Shown: positions 44,540 to 53,819 of the stretch, one piece after another
How the letters are laid out: every line of letters starts with the position of its first letter
Position numbering within the stretch: position 1 is the first letter of the stretch
DNA from: Streptomyces bambusae
GTDB taxonomy: Bacteria; Actinomycetota; Actinomycetes; Streptomycetales; Streptomycetaceae
DNA: 64,000 nt
Reading direction: 5' to 3'
NCBI RefSeq assembly: GCF_019400985.1
Contig: NZ_WTFF01000005.1
Location: forward strand, 1-64,000
Made by a program: the position numbers and the translations under genes
The notes under the pieces: generated by a model
Database searches by the model: none
Told to the model about the DNA's origin: nothing
The model's input: only the letters and a program-made list of their open reading frames with translations

Positions 44540-44776
44540 TCAGTGGTGGCGGGTGGTCTGCCTGAGGCAGGCGGATGCCAGGGCCCAGGTTCCCTCCGGC
44601 AGCAGGAAGCCCCACGAGGCCTGGCTGAGGGCAATCACCGCGAGGGTGGTGGAACCGGCCGGGCTGAGTGACAGGGCGGTGCGGGAGTTCGGGCGCAGGT
44701 GCCTGGTCCGGCTGGTGATGAAGGCGACCAGGATGAGCAGTGAGCCGGAGATTTCGACGAGATCGATGACATGCAT
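44540..44776 (-). CDS. Small membrane protein, CBU_0592-like
   Basis: 78 residues with three hydrophobic helices: VEISGSLLILVAFITS, ALSLSPAGSTTLAVIALSQA and WGFLLPEGTWALASACL. The N-x-x-G/SPAG...W-GF-LLEG-WAL pattern resembles the CBU_0592 family of small integral proteins of unknown role. ATG 44776 chosen; the upstream part of the frame is not protein-like. Confidence 0.65.
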   Translation of the reverse strand: MHVIDLVEISGSLLILVAFITSRTRHLRPNSRTALSLSPAGSTTLAVIALSQASWGFLLPEGTWALASACLRQTTRHH

Positions 44777-45376
44777 GGGTGCCTGCGAGCCGTCTTTGCC
44801 TGGCCGGGTACGGCACCGCTCTCGTCCGGGGCAGACGCCGAGACGGCGTCGCCGTGGCCGATAATAGCCCCTCGGGGGCCGAGCGTCGCCGACCGGGGCG
44901 ATCCAATGCAATGTCAGGAGCCGGTGCACGATCCCCTAGGGCCGGATCCCACCTCTTCGACGGCCGGGGCCCGATCACGGGCGAAGCCGATACGGGCGGG
45001 ACGGCCGCCGGCTCGGTCCGGGGCGCTCACCGGTCGGGCCGCACGCCACGGGTGGGGCATACGCCGCCGCACGCCCTTGATGCCGGAGGGTGCCAGGGCA
45101 ATCACCACCATGATCAGTCCGATGGCCAACAGCAGCACCACCTGAACTCGAGGGCTGGACAAGGACAGGTGGCCGGTGAGGCCCAGCAGGGCGCCGGGGC
45201 ACCGTGCAGGAGCAGCAGGTGGTGGACCGGGTGCAGGGCTGCTGGTCCTGGTCCATGGGCGTCCGGCAGACCACGCAGGGAGTGGGGGCCGTCGCCGACG
45301 TGCCCTGGTGCTGCCCGCGGGTCGAAGCCGGGGGATTGTGACCGTCACTGATCGGCACCTCGTGCATGGCTCGCCG
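44777..45376. other. Gene-poor gap with one hydrophobic segment
   Basis: 600 bases. On the minus strand around 45040-45170 one frame encodes a single hydrophobic helix (VVLLLAIGLIMVVIALAPSG) followed by basic residues, but no convincing start or ribosome site is seen. The rest holds nothing recognisable. Confidence 0.4.
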
Positions 45377-45754
45377 TCACCACCAGCGGCGCGGTTCGAG
45401 TGGTGCGGGGAGCTGGAGGACGCGGCATCCGCCGGCGCGGGTGAGAAGGTCGGCGGTGCGCTGTGCACGGTGTTCGTCCGCGGAGAAGACCCACAGTCCA
45501 GGCACCAGTACCAGGCTGTGCTGTCCGGCCATGACGGCGCGTGCAAGCCTTTCCAGGGCCGGCCGGTGATCCTGGCAGGAGTGGCCGTTGTCGAGATAGG
45601 TGACAGGCGGCGGTGCTCCCAAGCGATGGGAGAACCGGCTGAGCGCTTCTTGGTGGCCGGTCATGTGCTGCGGATCGTAATGGGGGCAACACAGGTAGGA
45701 AGCCGGCGGACTCATGTAGTTTTTGATGGGTTCTCGGCTGGTTCTGTGCGGCAC
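45377..45754 (-). CDS. Resolvase-like small protein, paralogue C
   Basis: 125 residues from GTG 45754, which has AAGGA six bases upstream; ATG 45715 is an alternative. Shares EALSRFSHRLGAPPPVTYLD, RPALERLARAVMAGQHSLVL and VPGLWVFSADEHRAQ with the proteins at 37666 and 38213. The nucleophile region (SYLCCPHYD) lacks the YxRxS pattern. It overlaps the upstream gene's end by 43 bases. Confidence 0.6.
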   Translation of the reverse strand: MPHRTSREPIKNYMSPPASYLCCPHYDPQHMTGHQEALSRFSHRLGAPPPVTYLDNGHSCQDHRPALERLARAVMAGQHSLVLVPGLWVFSADEHRAQRTADLLTRAGGCRVLQLPAPLEPRRWW

Positions 45755-46023
45755 GAGAAATCCTTTTCTTCCGTGGGGAGTGGTCGATTGTCTGGGACCT
45801 GGACCGCTACGGTCTGCTGCTGCAGCGCGGGGATTGTGCCGGGGCGCGCCTGCCCGAAGCCGCGGGAGTTGAGCTGGTGCATGGTGCCGCGGTGGTCGAC
45901 GGCCCACAGGGTGTCCCAGGCGCGCCCGCGGCGGGCCATGCGGACGGTGGCCGCTCGGCCGTCGGCCAGGGTGAGGGTCTGACCGACCCACTGGTTCCAC
46001 GCGGGATCCGATTGCCGCAGCAT
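45712..46023 (-). CDS. Small protein of unknown function upstream of paralogue C
   Basis: 103 residues: WVGQTLTLADGRAATVRMAR, WDTLWAVDHRGTMHQLNSRG, then a disordered tail. The first ~70 residues look like a small beta-rich domain; no family recognised. Its end overlaps paralogue C, so the two are probably co-translated. Confidence 0.55.
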   Translation of the reverse strand: MLRQSDPAWNQWVGQTLTLADGRAATVRMARRGRAWDTLWAVDHRGTMHQLNSRGFGQARPGTIPALQQQTVAVQVPDNRPLPTEEKDFSCRTEPAENPSKTT

Positions 46024-46141
46024 CACGACTCGGCCTGGTGGAATGCCGTCATCTCCGGACCCGGCCGACCAGCGGCCCCCTCACCCATGGCTGCGGCAGC
46101 CTCGCCGTGCACCAGACCATCGCGCTGCCTGACGTGCGGGC

Positions 46142-46657
46142 TCATGCCGCGTCCCGAACGAGGACCGGCGTGGCCGACTTCAGTGTGGCCCCGTGATCAA
46201 CGCCGCGGTCGCAGCGCTGCGCAGTCGTGCATTCAGCGAGCGCGGCCACGATCTGCTGGCCGCGACCATGCTCGTCGGCTGGGCAGCTGCTCGTCCACGC
46301 CCCGTCCTGCGGGGCCGGCCCGCCGTCGATGACGTCGGCGAGCAGCCTGGTGCTGCCATCGGCTGCGGCCGTGATCTTCAGACGCAGGACGACGGGCGGC
46401 AGAGCGTGCTCGACCGCGTTGGTGACCAGCTCCGAGACCACCAGCAGGGCGTCGAAGATTTCCTCCACCTCGACTCCCCAGTCGGCAAGCACCTGCCAGG
46501 CGTGACGCCTGGCGGTACCGGCGGCGGTGGGATGGTGCGGCAGAGGGCGCTCGTCCTGGTGCACGGCCACCGGCTGGTGGTGTCCCTCGGGAACTTCTGG
46601 GGACCGTGCCGGATCTCCAGTTACGGCGGAGGGCTGGGGGGAGAAGAAGCCGGTCAT
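46142..46657 (-). CDS. RsbW-like ATP-binding protein (GHKL), copy 2
   Basis: 171 residues, clearly a duplicate of the protein at 38887: HPTAAGTARRHAWQVLADWG, LLVVSELVTNAVEHALPPVV, G1 VIDGGPAPQDGAWTSS and G2 DEHGRGQQIVAALAECTT. Start ATG 46657. As at 38-39 kb, a resolvase-like paralogue follows downstream on the same strand, so a two-gene module seems duplicated. Probable regulatory kinase; target unknown. Confidence 0.85.
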   Translation of the reverse strand: MTGFFSPQPSAVTGDPARSPEVPEGHHQPVAVHQDERPLPHHPTAAGTARRHAWQVLADWGVEVEEIFDALLVVSELVTNAVEHALPPVVLRLKITAAADGSTRLLADVIDGGPAPQDGAWTSSCPADEHGRGQQIVAALAECTTAQRCDRGVDHGATLKSATPVLVRDAA

Positions 46658-46760
46658 GATGATCGTCCGATGTCGCGGGCTGGAATGACGTTGCGTGATC
46701 CTTTCTAGGCGCCGCCCGCATTCGGGACATTAGGGAACAGCCCTAACTTTCGTCCTGACA
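46658..46760 (-). promoter_or_regulatory. Conserved leader/promoter of RsbW-like copy 2
   Basis: Counterpart of the leader at 39379-39480: same CCCTAA blocks, GTTCCCTAATGTCCCGAATG, AGAAAGGATCACG and CATCGGACGATCAT before the ATG. Confidence 0.55.
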
Positions 46761-46844
46761 CCCCACCGGCCTTCGTCCCCAACACCGCCCGCGCCCCCAC
46801 CCCCCGGGGGCACCGTAACCGCCTTCCGGCCTGGTCAGCGCCCC

Positions 46845-49844
46845 ATGCCCGGGCGGAAGGCGGCTGGCAATGTTCCGGCGTCCGGCCCGGCGCATACTGG
46901 GAAGGTGGAGCGGACCAGCGCCCTGTACGAGCGCGACGCCGAAATCAGTGCTCTCACCAGACTGGTCACCCGGGCGCAGAGCGGGCAGGGGGGATTCGCC
47001 GCCATCGAAGGGTCGGCGGGTATCGGCAAGAGCAGCCTGCTCGCTCAAATCCGCACCATCGCTGCGCCCCCCACCTTCTGTGTGGCAACCGCCCGGGGAA
47101 GCGAACTGGAGCACGAGTACTCCCTCGGTGTCGTGCGGCAGCTGTTTGAACCGCTCCTGGCCTCCGGCGGTCCTGAGCGACGCGAGCAACTGCTGTCCGG
47201 CACAGCTGGCCAGGCTTCCCCCGTCTTCGAACCGGTCACCGCCGACGGCACCACTGCCGAGCGTGATTTTGCCATCCGTCACGGACTGTTGTGGCTCACT
47301 TACAACTTGTGCGAGCAGCAGCCTGTCGTGCTCCTCGTTGACGACGTTCACTGGGCGGACGTCGCCTCGCTGGGGTTCTTCACCTACCTGCAGCCACGAC
47401 TGGACGCCCTCAGGCTGTGTGTCGTAGTGGCCCTGCGCCCCCACGAATCGGCCGCGGAGCTGCACCTGCTGGATCGAATCATCACCGACCCCACCTGCCG
47501 GCTGCTGCGTCCGAAGGCGCTGAGCCCAACTGCTGCCTTCAGCATGGTCCAAGGGGAGTTCGCAAAGGCCGTGCCGGGGGAGCCCGTGGAGGATGCCTTC
47601 CTGGCCGCCTGTCACAGCGCGACAGGCGGCAATCCCCTGCTGCTCAAAGAGACGGTGGCCACTTTGTTGGCCGAGCACGTCACACCCCGAGCGGCGAACG
47701 CCGCGCAGGTCACCACCCTGGGACCGCGCGCTGTCGCCCGCTGGGTGTCGCTGAGGATCCATCGTCTCTCTGCTCACGACCTGGCGCTTGCCCGGGCCGT
47801 TGCCGTTCTGGGTGAGCACGTCCCCCTGGAGCAGGCCGCGGCGCTGGCAGGACTGCCCCTGAGTACGGCGCTGCAAGCCACGGCCCACCTGCAGCGCATC
47901 GAACTGCTCCGTGCCGGCCCCGGCCAGGGGCCATCCGAGCCGATCGGCTACACCCATCCAGTGGTCCAAGCCGCGGTCTACCACGCCATGACACCCGAGC
48001 AACGGCGGGCCGCACACCGTCGAGCCGCCGACCTGCTCTCCCAGGCCGGCGCCGAAGCCGAGCAGGCGGCCGCACACCTGCTACGCCTGCCGCCCGCCAA
48101 GGAACCCCACCTGCTGTCGATCCTGATGCGAGCCGCCCGCGATGCCCGCAGCCGGGGCTCTCCACATGCTGCCGTGACCTACCTCCGCCGGGGCCTGGGC
48201 GAGGCCTCCACCCCCAACGAGCGCCTGGAGGTCCTGCATCAACTGGGGCGCACCCTGCAGCTCACCGACACCGACGCCTCCGTGCGCTACCTGCAGCAAG
48301 CACTGCCCCTCGCAACCGAAGTCAGCCACCACGCCGCGATCGCCAGCTTGCTGGGCAACGGATTGCTGCTGTCCCAGCGCATACCAGAGGCGCTTGACGT
48401 GTGGCGCCAGGCTCTGGCCCAGCTCCCCCCCGGTGAGCCGGACCTCACCGCCAGGCTGCTGGCCGACATCCTCTCCGTCCCCCTCTTCGAACCGGCCGCC
48501 CCCGGCCTGCGGCAAGACATCCTGCGCGAGGTCGGCCGGCAAAGGCTGCTGGGACCAGGACCAACCCTGGGAGGAAAATTCCTGGACTGCGTGATCGCCG
48601 GACACGACGCCATCGTCGGCGACCCCCGCGCCGTGCCGAGGGCACTGCGGGCCATGCAGGACGGAGAACTGCTCCAGCGGGCCGCGGGCACGACACCACT
48701 GGCCTTGGCATGGTGGGTCCTGATCTGCGCTGACCGGCCAGAAGCACTCACCAACCTGGACAAGGCAGTCACCCGAGCCTATGGAGAAGGATCGACCAGC
48801 AGCCTGACGACCGCCCTCACCTACCGCGCCCTGGCCCGCCTGGGTGTGGGCAGCCTGACCGAAGCGGAAGCCGACGCCCGAGACGCCGTACAGGCCGTCG
48901 AGACCGCCGGTATCAGCCTGCACCGCCTCCTCCTCGGCCCGTTCCTCGCCGACATCCTCATGGAGCGGGGCAGCCTGGACCAAGCCCAGCAAGCGCTGGA
49001 CTGGGCCCTGGAATCCGACACTCTCCCCCTCACAGGCCTCCTCTACCACCTCCTGCTGCGCCGCGCGCGCCTACTGCGCCTGCAGGCAAAGCCGAGCGAT
49101 GCCCTCAAAGCCGCCTTGGCCGCAGGAGAGGCCTTCGTCGCGGCCGGCGGGCAGAACCCCGCGGTCCTGCCCTGGCAGTCCGAGGCCGCACTGTGCCTGC
49201 ACTTGCTGGACCGGGACGAGGAAGCCCAGCCGCTGGCCCTGGAGGAACTACGATTGGCCCGCGACTGGGGCGCCCCCCTGGCCCGCGGAAGGGCCCTGCG
49301 CATCGCCGGCCTCGTCCACCGCGGCCAGAAGGGCACCGCTTTCCTCCAGCAGGCCGTGCTCCGGCTCCGCTCCTCACCAGCCCGGCTGGAATACGCGAAA
49401 GCGGCAGCGGAACTCGGTGCTGCCCTACGTCGCGCCGGACAGCGCACGGAAGCCCGGAGCGTCCTGGCCGAGGCCTGCGACATCGCCAGCCGCTGCTGTG
49501 CACAGCCGCTTGTCCAGCAGATCAAGGCTGAGCTCAGGGCCGGCGGTACCCGCCCCCGCAGCGCGCTTGCTGCCGGAATCGAAGCCCTTACCTCCAGTGA
49601 GCGGCGCGTCGCCGAGCTGGCCGCCGCCGGCAGATCCAACCGCGAGATCGCCCAAGCCCTGTTCGTCACGCCCAAGACCGTCGAGGCCCACCTGGCCAGT
49701 TCCTACCGCAAGCTCGACATCAGCAACCGGCGCCAGCTGGCCGCAAAGCTCCCCGCGCCCGCCCACGTGAACGAGCCCGCTGCGGAGCCGGACCAGGAAC
49801 CAGGTGCACATGAAATCAACCCAGATAGCCTGGAAAGTACCTGA
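46845..49844 (+). CDS. LuxR-family regulator with NTPase and TPR domains (2)
   Basis: 999 residues if read from ATG 46845; GTG 46905 (979 residues, starting VERTSALYERDAEI) fits the usual family N-terminus and is equally possible. Walker A EGSAGIGKS at 55-63, Walker B VVLLVDDVHWAD, AAA_16-type fold, long TPR-like region, and C-terminal helix-turn-helix (LTSSERRVAELAAAGRSNRE, KTVEAHLASSYRKLDISNRR). It is of the MalT/LAL type, distinct from the NB-ARC-like regulator at 41644. The receiver protein at 49869 follows after 24 bases and is likely co-transcribed. Confidence 0.9.
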   Translation: MPGRKAAGNVPASGPAHTGKVERTSALYERDAEISALTRLVTRAQSGQGGFAAIEGSAGIGKSSLLAQIRTIAAPPTFCVATARGSELEHEYSLGVVRQLFEPLLASGGPERREQLLSGTAGQASPVFEPVTADGTTAERDFAIRHGLLWLTYNLCEQQPVVLLVDDVHWADVASLGFFTYLQPRLDALRLCVVVALRPHESAAELHLLDRIITDPTCRLLRPKALSPTAAFSMVQGEFAKAVPGEPVEDAFLAACHSATGGNPLLLKETVATLLAEHVTPRAANAAQVTTLGPRAVARWVSLRIHRLSAHDLALARAVAVLGEHVPLEQAAALAGLPLSTALQATAHLQRIELLRAGPGQGPSEPIGYTHPVVQAAVYHAMTPEQRRAAHRRAADLLSQAGAEAEQAAAHLLRLPPAKEPHLLSILMRAARDARSRGSPHAAVTYLRRGLGEASTPNERLEVLHQLGRTLQLTDTDASVRYLQQALPLATEVSHHAAIASLLGNGLLLSQRIPEALDVWRQALAQLPPGEPDLTARLLADILSVPLFEPAAPGLRQDILREVGRQRLLGPGPTLGGKFLDCVIAGHDAIVGDPRAVPRALRAMQDGELLQRAAGTTPLALAWWVLICADRPEALTNLDKAVTRAYGEGSTSSLTTALTYRALARLGVGSLTEAEADARDAVQAVETAGISLHRLLLGPFLADILMERGSLDQAQQALDWALESDTLPLTGLLYHLLLRRARLLRLQAKPSDALKAALAAGEAFVAAGGQNPAVLPWQSEAALCLHLLDRDEEAQPLALEELRLARDWGAPLARGRALRIAGLVHRGQKGTAFLQQAVLRLRSSPARLEYAKAAAELGAALRRAGQRTEARSVLAEACDIASRCCAQPLVQQIKAELRAGGTRPRSALAAGIEALTSSERRVAELAAAGRSNREIAQALFVTPKTVEAHLASSYRKLDISNRRQLAAKLPAPAHVNEPAAEPDQEPGAHEINPDSLEST

Positions 49845-49868
49845 CTGCCTGGGATCGGAGCTCACACC

Positions 49869-50438
49869 ATGACCCCAGAAAGAGGCCGTGTGCTGGTTGT
49901 CGACGACGACCGAACAAACCGCATGATGGTGACCTACCGACTGGAAATCAATGGAATCCATGCTGTGGCTGCCGAAAGCGGACAACAGGCGCTGGGCATC
50001 ATGCGCACGGAATCCTTCGACGTCGTCCTGCTCGACATCCTGATGCCACAGATGGACGGCTATACCACGCTGGAGCTCATGAAGAACGATCCCGCCCTCC
50101 GCGACACCCCAGTCGTCATGATCTCCCAGCTCGACGAGGTGGACAGCGTCATCCGATGCCTCGAACTCGGAGCAGAGGACTACCTCCCCAAACCCCTCAA
50201 CTCCCTCCTCCTCATGGCCCGCATCAACGGCATCCTGCTCCGCAAACGACTCACCGACATGGAGGAGGACTACGACAACCAGCTCGGCGTCCTGATCGAA
50301 GCCCTCAACACTGCGGAGAAGGACGCATTCGACCCCGAGTCGCTCAACCCTGTCGCCGACCGCAACGACCGCCTGGGGGAGTGCGCGCGAACCCTCCAGC
50401 GAATTATCCCCGCCGTGAGTCGGCACGGTCACCCATAG
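49869..50438 (+). CDS. Single-receiver response regulator with helical tail
   Basis: 189 residues. Receiver motifs: VLVVDDDRTNRMMVTYRLE, acceptor Asp56 (VVLLDILMPQMDGYTTLE), and YLPKPLNSLLLMARI. After ~125 comes a helical region (LLRKRLTDMEEDYDNQLGVL) but no DNA-binding output. ATG 49869 follows GGAG. It may receive phosphate from the hybrid kinase at 53820 and act by protein contact, perhaps on the LAL regulator upstream; inference from context. Confidence 0.88.
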   Translation: MTPERGRVLVVDDDRTNRMMVTYRLEINGIHAVAAESGQQALGIMRTESFDVVLLDILMPQMDGYTTLELMKNDPALRDTPVVMISQLDEVDSVIRCLELGAEDYLPKPLNSLLLMARINGILLRKRLTDMEEDYDNQLGVLIEALNTAEKDAFDPESLNPVADRNDRLGECARTLQRIIPAVSRHGHP

Positions 50439-50476
50439 CCGTCATCATCGATCGGTACGTTCCTACGGCGCCGGGG

Positions 50477-51780
50477 GCAGCAGTGGATGTAGCGGCGAGG
50501 CGCTTAGCGGCCTACGATGTTTTTGCCGTGTTGCGAGCAGCTCAGTTCGCCCGGCATGGCAACCTTTGAACCACCTGCAGGCCATCAACATTTCCTGATG
50601 TTATGCATTGCTTTTGCGGGAAACCGAGATGCGCATACCGTACCCGGTCAGTGTGATGACCGTCCCTCTGGTCGTCGTGATGGTTGCGTCCGGATGCACC
50701 GGCACCCGACCGCAGTCATCTCTCCTGCCCCCGTCTGCGGCGGTGGAACTAGCCGGAGTCTGTCCGCGTACCGTAGTGGTCCAGGCAGATTGGGAACCCG
50801 AAGCTGAGCATGGGGCTTTGTATCACTTGCTCGGTCCGGGGTATCGCATCGACGAATCCAAGAGACGTGTCAGCGCTCCGCTGGTGATTGGCGGAATGAA
50901 TACCGGAGTGAATATCGAAGTGCGTGCGGGCGGCTCGGCGGTCGACTTCCAGACGGTACCGGCGCTGATGTACAGCCATCCGGAAATCACGCTCGGCATG
51001 GTCAAAACGCATCAAGCATTGGCAACGTATGCGCTCTTTCCCGTCACCGCTGTCTTCGCGCCGCTCACCAAGAGTCCCGGGATTATCATGTGGGATCCGG
51101 CTTCCCATCCAACTTGGCGGGGCATCGCCGATATCGGCAAGAGCGATGTGAAGGTCTTGGTGTCACCCGGGGCGTTGTATACCTCCCTGCTGGTCCGGGA
51201 GGGCCTGATCAAGCCAAGCCAGATCGACGCCAGCTACGATGGCACGCCGACGAAATTCGTCACGAATCCGACCATGGCCATGCAGGGCTTCGCAACGTAT
51301 GAGCCGTATTACTATCAGCACCATGTGCCGGCCTGGGGAAAACCGCTCAAATATCAGCTGCTTGCCGATGTCGGATATGACGAATACGAGGGAACCTTGG
51401 CTGTGCGCGCCGGTTCCCTCCGGCCGCTGTCCGCATGTCTCAGTAAATTGGTGCCGATTTTGCAGCGGTCGCAGATCGAATACATCAATAATCCGGGACC
51501 GACGAATCAGCTGATCACGGAAGTTGTCCGCAAGTACAACGACGGCTGGGGGTACAATCGGGAAACTGCAGACTATGCCGCACAGCTGATGAGGTCTTCG
51601 AAGATTGTGGCGAACGACAGCAGCGGCCCCCTCGGCGGCATGGACCCGGGTCGCATGCAATCCATACTCACGGCATACTCGACCAGCTACCAGGAAGCAG
51701 GCGCGAAGATCAAGCGCGGCCTCACTGTCGCCAACGTGGCCACAAACGAATTCATCGACAAGAACATCACTCTTCGTTGA
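50477..51780 (+). repeat. Left arm of a 1304-bp inverted repeat
   Basis: From GCAGCAGTGGATG at 50477 to the gene stop at 51780 the DNA is repeated, inverted, at 52044-53347. Both arms are exactly 1304 bases with no insertion or deletion, and differ only by scattered substitutions. Each holds 152 bases of upstream DNA plus one lipoprotein gene; a 263-base spacer (51781-52043) without a gene separates them. Confidence 0.92.
50629..51780 (+). CDS. NMT1/SsuA-like substrate-binding lipoprotein, copy 1
   Basis: 383 residues from ATG 50629. Lipoprotein signal with lipobox VASGC (Cys at ~24). The mature part has a periplasmic-binding fold with NMT1-like features: FQTVPALMYSHPEITLGMVK, SPGIIMWDPASHPTWRGIAD, VTNPTMAMQGFATYEPYYYQ. 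A TTG seven codons upstream also opens the frame but would add a charged stub before the signal. No permease or ATPase lies near, so it may serve a transporter elsewhere or feed a sensor. G+C is well below the flanking genes. Confidence 0.85.
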   Translation: MRIPYPVSVMTVPLVVVMVASGCTGTRPQSSLLPPSAAVELAGVCPRTVVVQADWEPEAEHGALYHLLGPGYRIDESKRRVSAPLVIGGMNTGVNIEVRAGGSAVDFQTVPALMYSHPEITLGMVKTHQALATYALFPVTAVFAPLTKSPGIIMWDPASHPTWRGIADIGKSDVKVLVSPGALYTSLLVREGLIKPSQIDASYDGTPTKFVTNPTMAMQGFATYEPYYYQHHVPAWGKPLKYQLLADVGYDEYEGTLAVRAGSLRPLSACLSKLVPILQRSQIEYINNPGPTNQLITEVVRKYNDGWGYNRETADYAAQLMRSSKIVANDSSGPLGGMDPGRMQSILTAYSTSYQEAGAKIKRGLTVANVATNEFIDKNITLR

Positions 51781-52043
51781 CGTGCGTGAAGGTACAGGGG
51801 GGAGCCACTGCTGGCGTCCTTTGGTTGGCTGCCGTCCCAACAGCAATCGCTCAGAACGCCGCGAACTTGAGGAAGGCGTCATGTCGCGGTAGGGCGTCGT
51901 GCGTGGTCGCAGCAGTGCCAGCGCATTATGCCCGAATCGAAGTCGAGTACCTGGGGCGGGTAACCTGTCTACCAAGGGCCTTCCTCGTCCGTCAGGGCTG
52001 CAACTGACCAGCTTCACCAGCAGGTTGGAAAGGTTTACTCACC

Positions 52044-53195
52044 TCAACGAAGAGTGATGTTCTTGTCGATGAATTCGTTTGTGGCCACGTCGGCGACAGT
52101 GAGGCCGCGCTTGACCCTTACACCCGCTTCCTTGAAGGTGGATGAATATGCCGTGATTATCGATTGCACGCGAGCCGGGTCCATGCCGCCGAGGGGGCCG
52201 CTGCTGTCGTTCGCCACAATCTTCGAAGACCTCATCAGCTGTGCGGCATAGTCTGCAGTTTCCCGATTGTACCCCCAGCCGTCGTTGTACTTGCGGACAA
52301 CTTCCGTGATCAGCTGATTCGTCGGTCCCGGATTAGTGATGTATTCGATCTGCGACCGCTGCAAAATCGGCACCAATTTACTGAGACATGCGGACAGCCG
52401 CCGGAGGGAACCGGTTTGCACAGTCAGCGCGCCCTCGTAGTCCTCGTATCCGACATCGGCAAGCAGCTGATATTTGAGCGGTTTTCCCCAGGCCGGCACA
52501 TGGTGCTGATAGTAATACGGCTCATACGTTGCGAAGCCCTGCATGGCCATGGTCGGATTCGTGACGAATTTCGTCGGCGTGCCATCATAGCTGGCGTCGA
52601 TCTGACTTTGCTTGATCAGGCCCTCCCGGACCAGCAGGGGGGTGTACAACGACCCGGGTGACACCAAGACCTTCACATCGCTCTTGCCGATATCGGCGAT
52701 GCCCCGCCAAGTTGGATGGGAAGCCGGATCCCACATGATAATCCCGGGACTCTTGGTGAGCGGCGCGAAGACAGCGGTGACGGGAAAGAGCGCATACGTT
52801 GCCAATGCTTGATTTGCTGTGACCATGCCGAGCGTGATTTCCGGATGGCTGTACATCAGCGCCGGTACCGTCTGGAAGTCGACCGCCGAGCCGCCCGCAC
52901 GCACTTCGATATTCACTCCGGTACTCATTCCGCCAATCACCAGCGGAGCGCTGACACGTCTCTTGGATTCGTCGATGCGATACCCCGGACCGAGCAAGTG
53001 ATACAAAGCCCCATGCTCAGCTTCGGGTTCCCAATCCGCCTGGACCACTACGGTACGCGGACAGACTCCGGCTAGATCCACCGCCGCAGACGGGGGCAGG
53101 AGAGATGACTGCGGTCGGGTGCCGGTGCATCCGGACGCAACCATCACGACGACCAGAGGGACGGTCATCACACTGACCGGGTACGGTATGCGCAT
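52044..53195 (-). CDS. NMT1/SsuA-like substrate-binding lipoprotein, copy 2
   Basis: 383 residues, about 94 % identical to copy 1 by eye. Differences cluster in a few places: ITLGMVTANQALA for ITLGMVKTHQALA, EDYEGALTVQTGSLRRLS for DEYEGTLAVRAGSLRPLS, and STFKEAGVRVKRG for TSYQEAGAKIKRG. Lipobox and fold are kept, so both copies look functional and may differ in ligand. It is convergent with copy 1. Confidence 0.85.
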   Translation of the reverse strand: MRIPYPVSVMTVPLVVVMVASGCTGTRPQSSLLPPSAAVDLAGVCPRTVVVQADWEPEAEHGALYHLLGPGYRIDESKRRVSAPLVIGGMSTGVNIEVRAGGSAVDFQTVPALMYSHPEITLGMVTANQALATYALFPVTAVFAPLTKSPGIIMWDPASHPTWRGIADIGKSDVKVLVSPGSLYTPLLVREGLIKQSQIDASYDGTPTKFVTNPTMAMQGFATYEPYYYQHHVPAWGKPLKYQLLADVGYEDYEGALTVQTGSLRRLSACLSKLVPILQRSQIEYITNPGPTNQLITEVVRKYNDGWGYNRETADYAAQLMRSSKIVANDSSGPLGGMDPARVQSIITAYSSTFKEAGVRVKRGLTVADVATNEFIDKNITLR

Positions 53196-53347
53196 CTCGG
53201 TTTCCCGCAAAAGCAATGCATAACATCAGGAAATGTTGATGGCCTGCAGGTGGTTCAAAGGTTGCCATGCCGGGCGAACTGAGCTGCTCGCAACACGGCA
53301 AAAACATCGTAGGCCGCTAAGCGCCTCGCCGCTACATCCACTGCTGC
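52044..53347 (-). repeat. Right arm of the 1304-bp inverted repeat
   Basis: Mirror of 50477-51780, ending in CTGCTGC at 53341-53347. The sharp edge at 53347 and at 50477 marks the duplicated unit, which carries its own upstream region, so both genes keep the same promoter. Confidence 0.92.
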
Positions 53348-53819
53348 ACCAACAGCACTGCGCCCGCCACTCACAGTTGATGGAAAGTCGTGGTGATCTT
53401 GTCCGGGGCGGTGCTGCAGGACACCTTGGCCCGGTCCGGCGCCCCCATCGCCGGGCATTTCAGGTGCGTGTCGCGCCGTCGCTGTCCGTGATCCGACGAG
53501 TCGTGATCACGGTGTGCCCGGGCGGACTGGCGACCTGACCGGCACCGCCGCCTACTGCCAACGACTCAGGGCACTGGGTGGACCGCAGCGAACCACGCCT
53601 CCGGGTCCACCGGTCCGGTTGCCGTGCGAATGATCCGCAGGAAACTGCGTCGTCGATCGCCGCCACCGCGCGAAAGACTTCCCCCGGCGCCTCAAGGCGT
53701 ACGCGTGCTGTCGTCGCTCATGTCCCTTTTATTGCATACTAGAGAGTCAGGCGGCAGGCGACAGCGGTTCCCGCCAACCGTCCAGTCGCCGAAAAGTGCG
53801 TCTGCCTGCAGGACGAAGC
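53348..53819. other. Spacer upstream of the hybrid kinase
   Basis: 472 bases without a recognisable gene. An AT-richer stretch (CCTTTTATTGCATACTAGAG, 53725-53744) about 75 bases before the kinase start is the most likely promoter. Confidence 0.4.

Noticed and set aside
45040..45170. Single hydrophobic helix on the minus strand as a gene
   Set aside because: No start codon with a ribosome site, and the sequence after the helix looks random.
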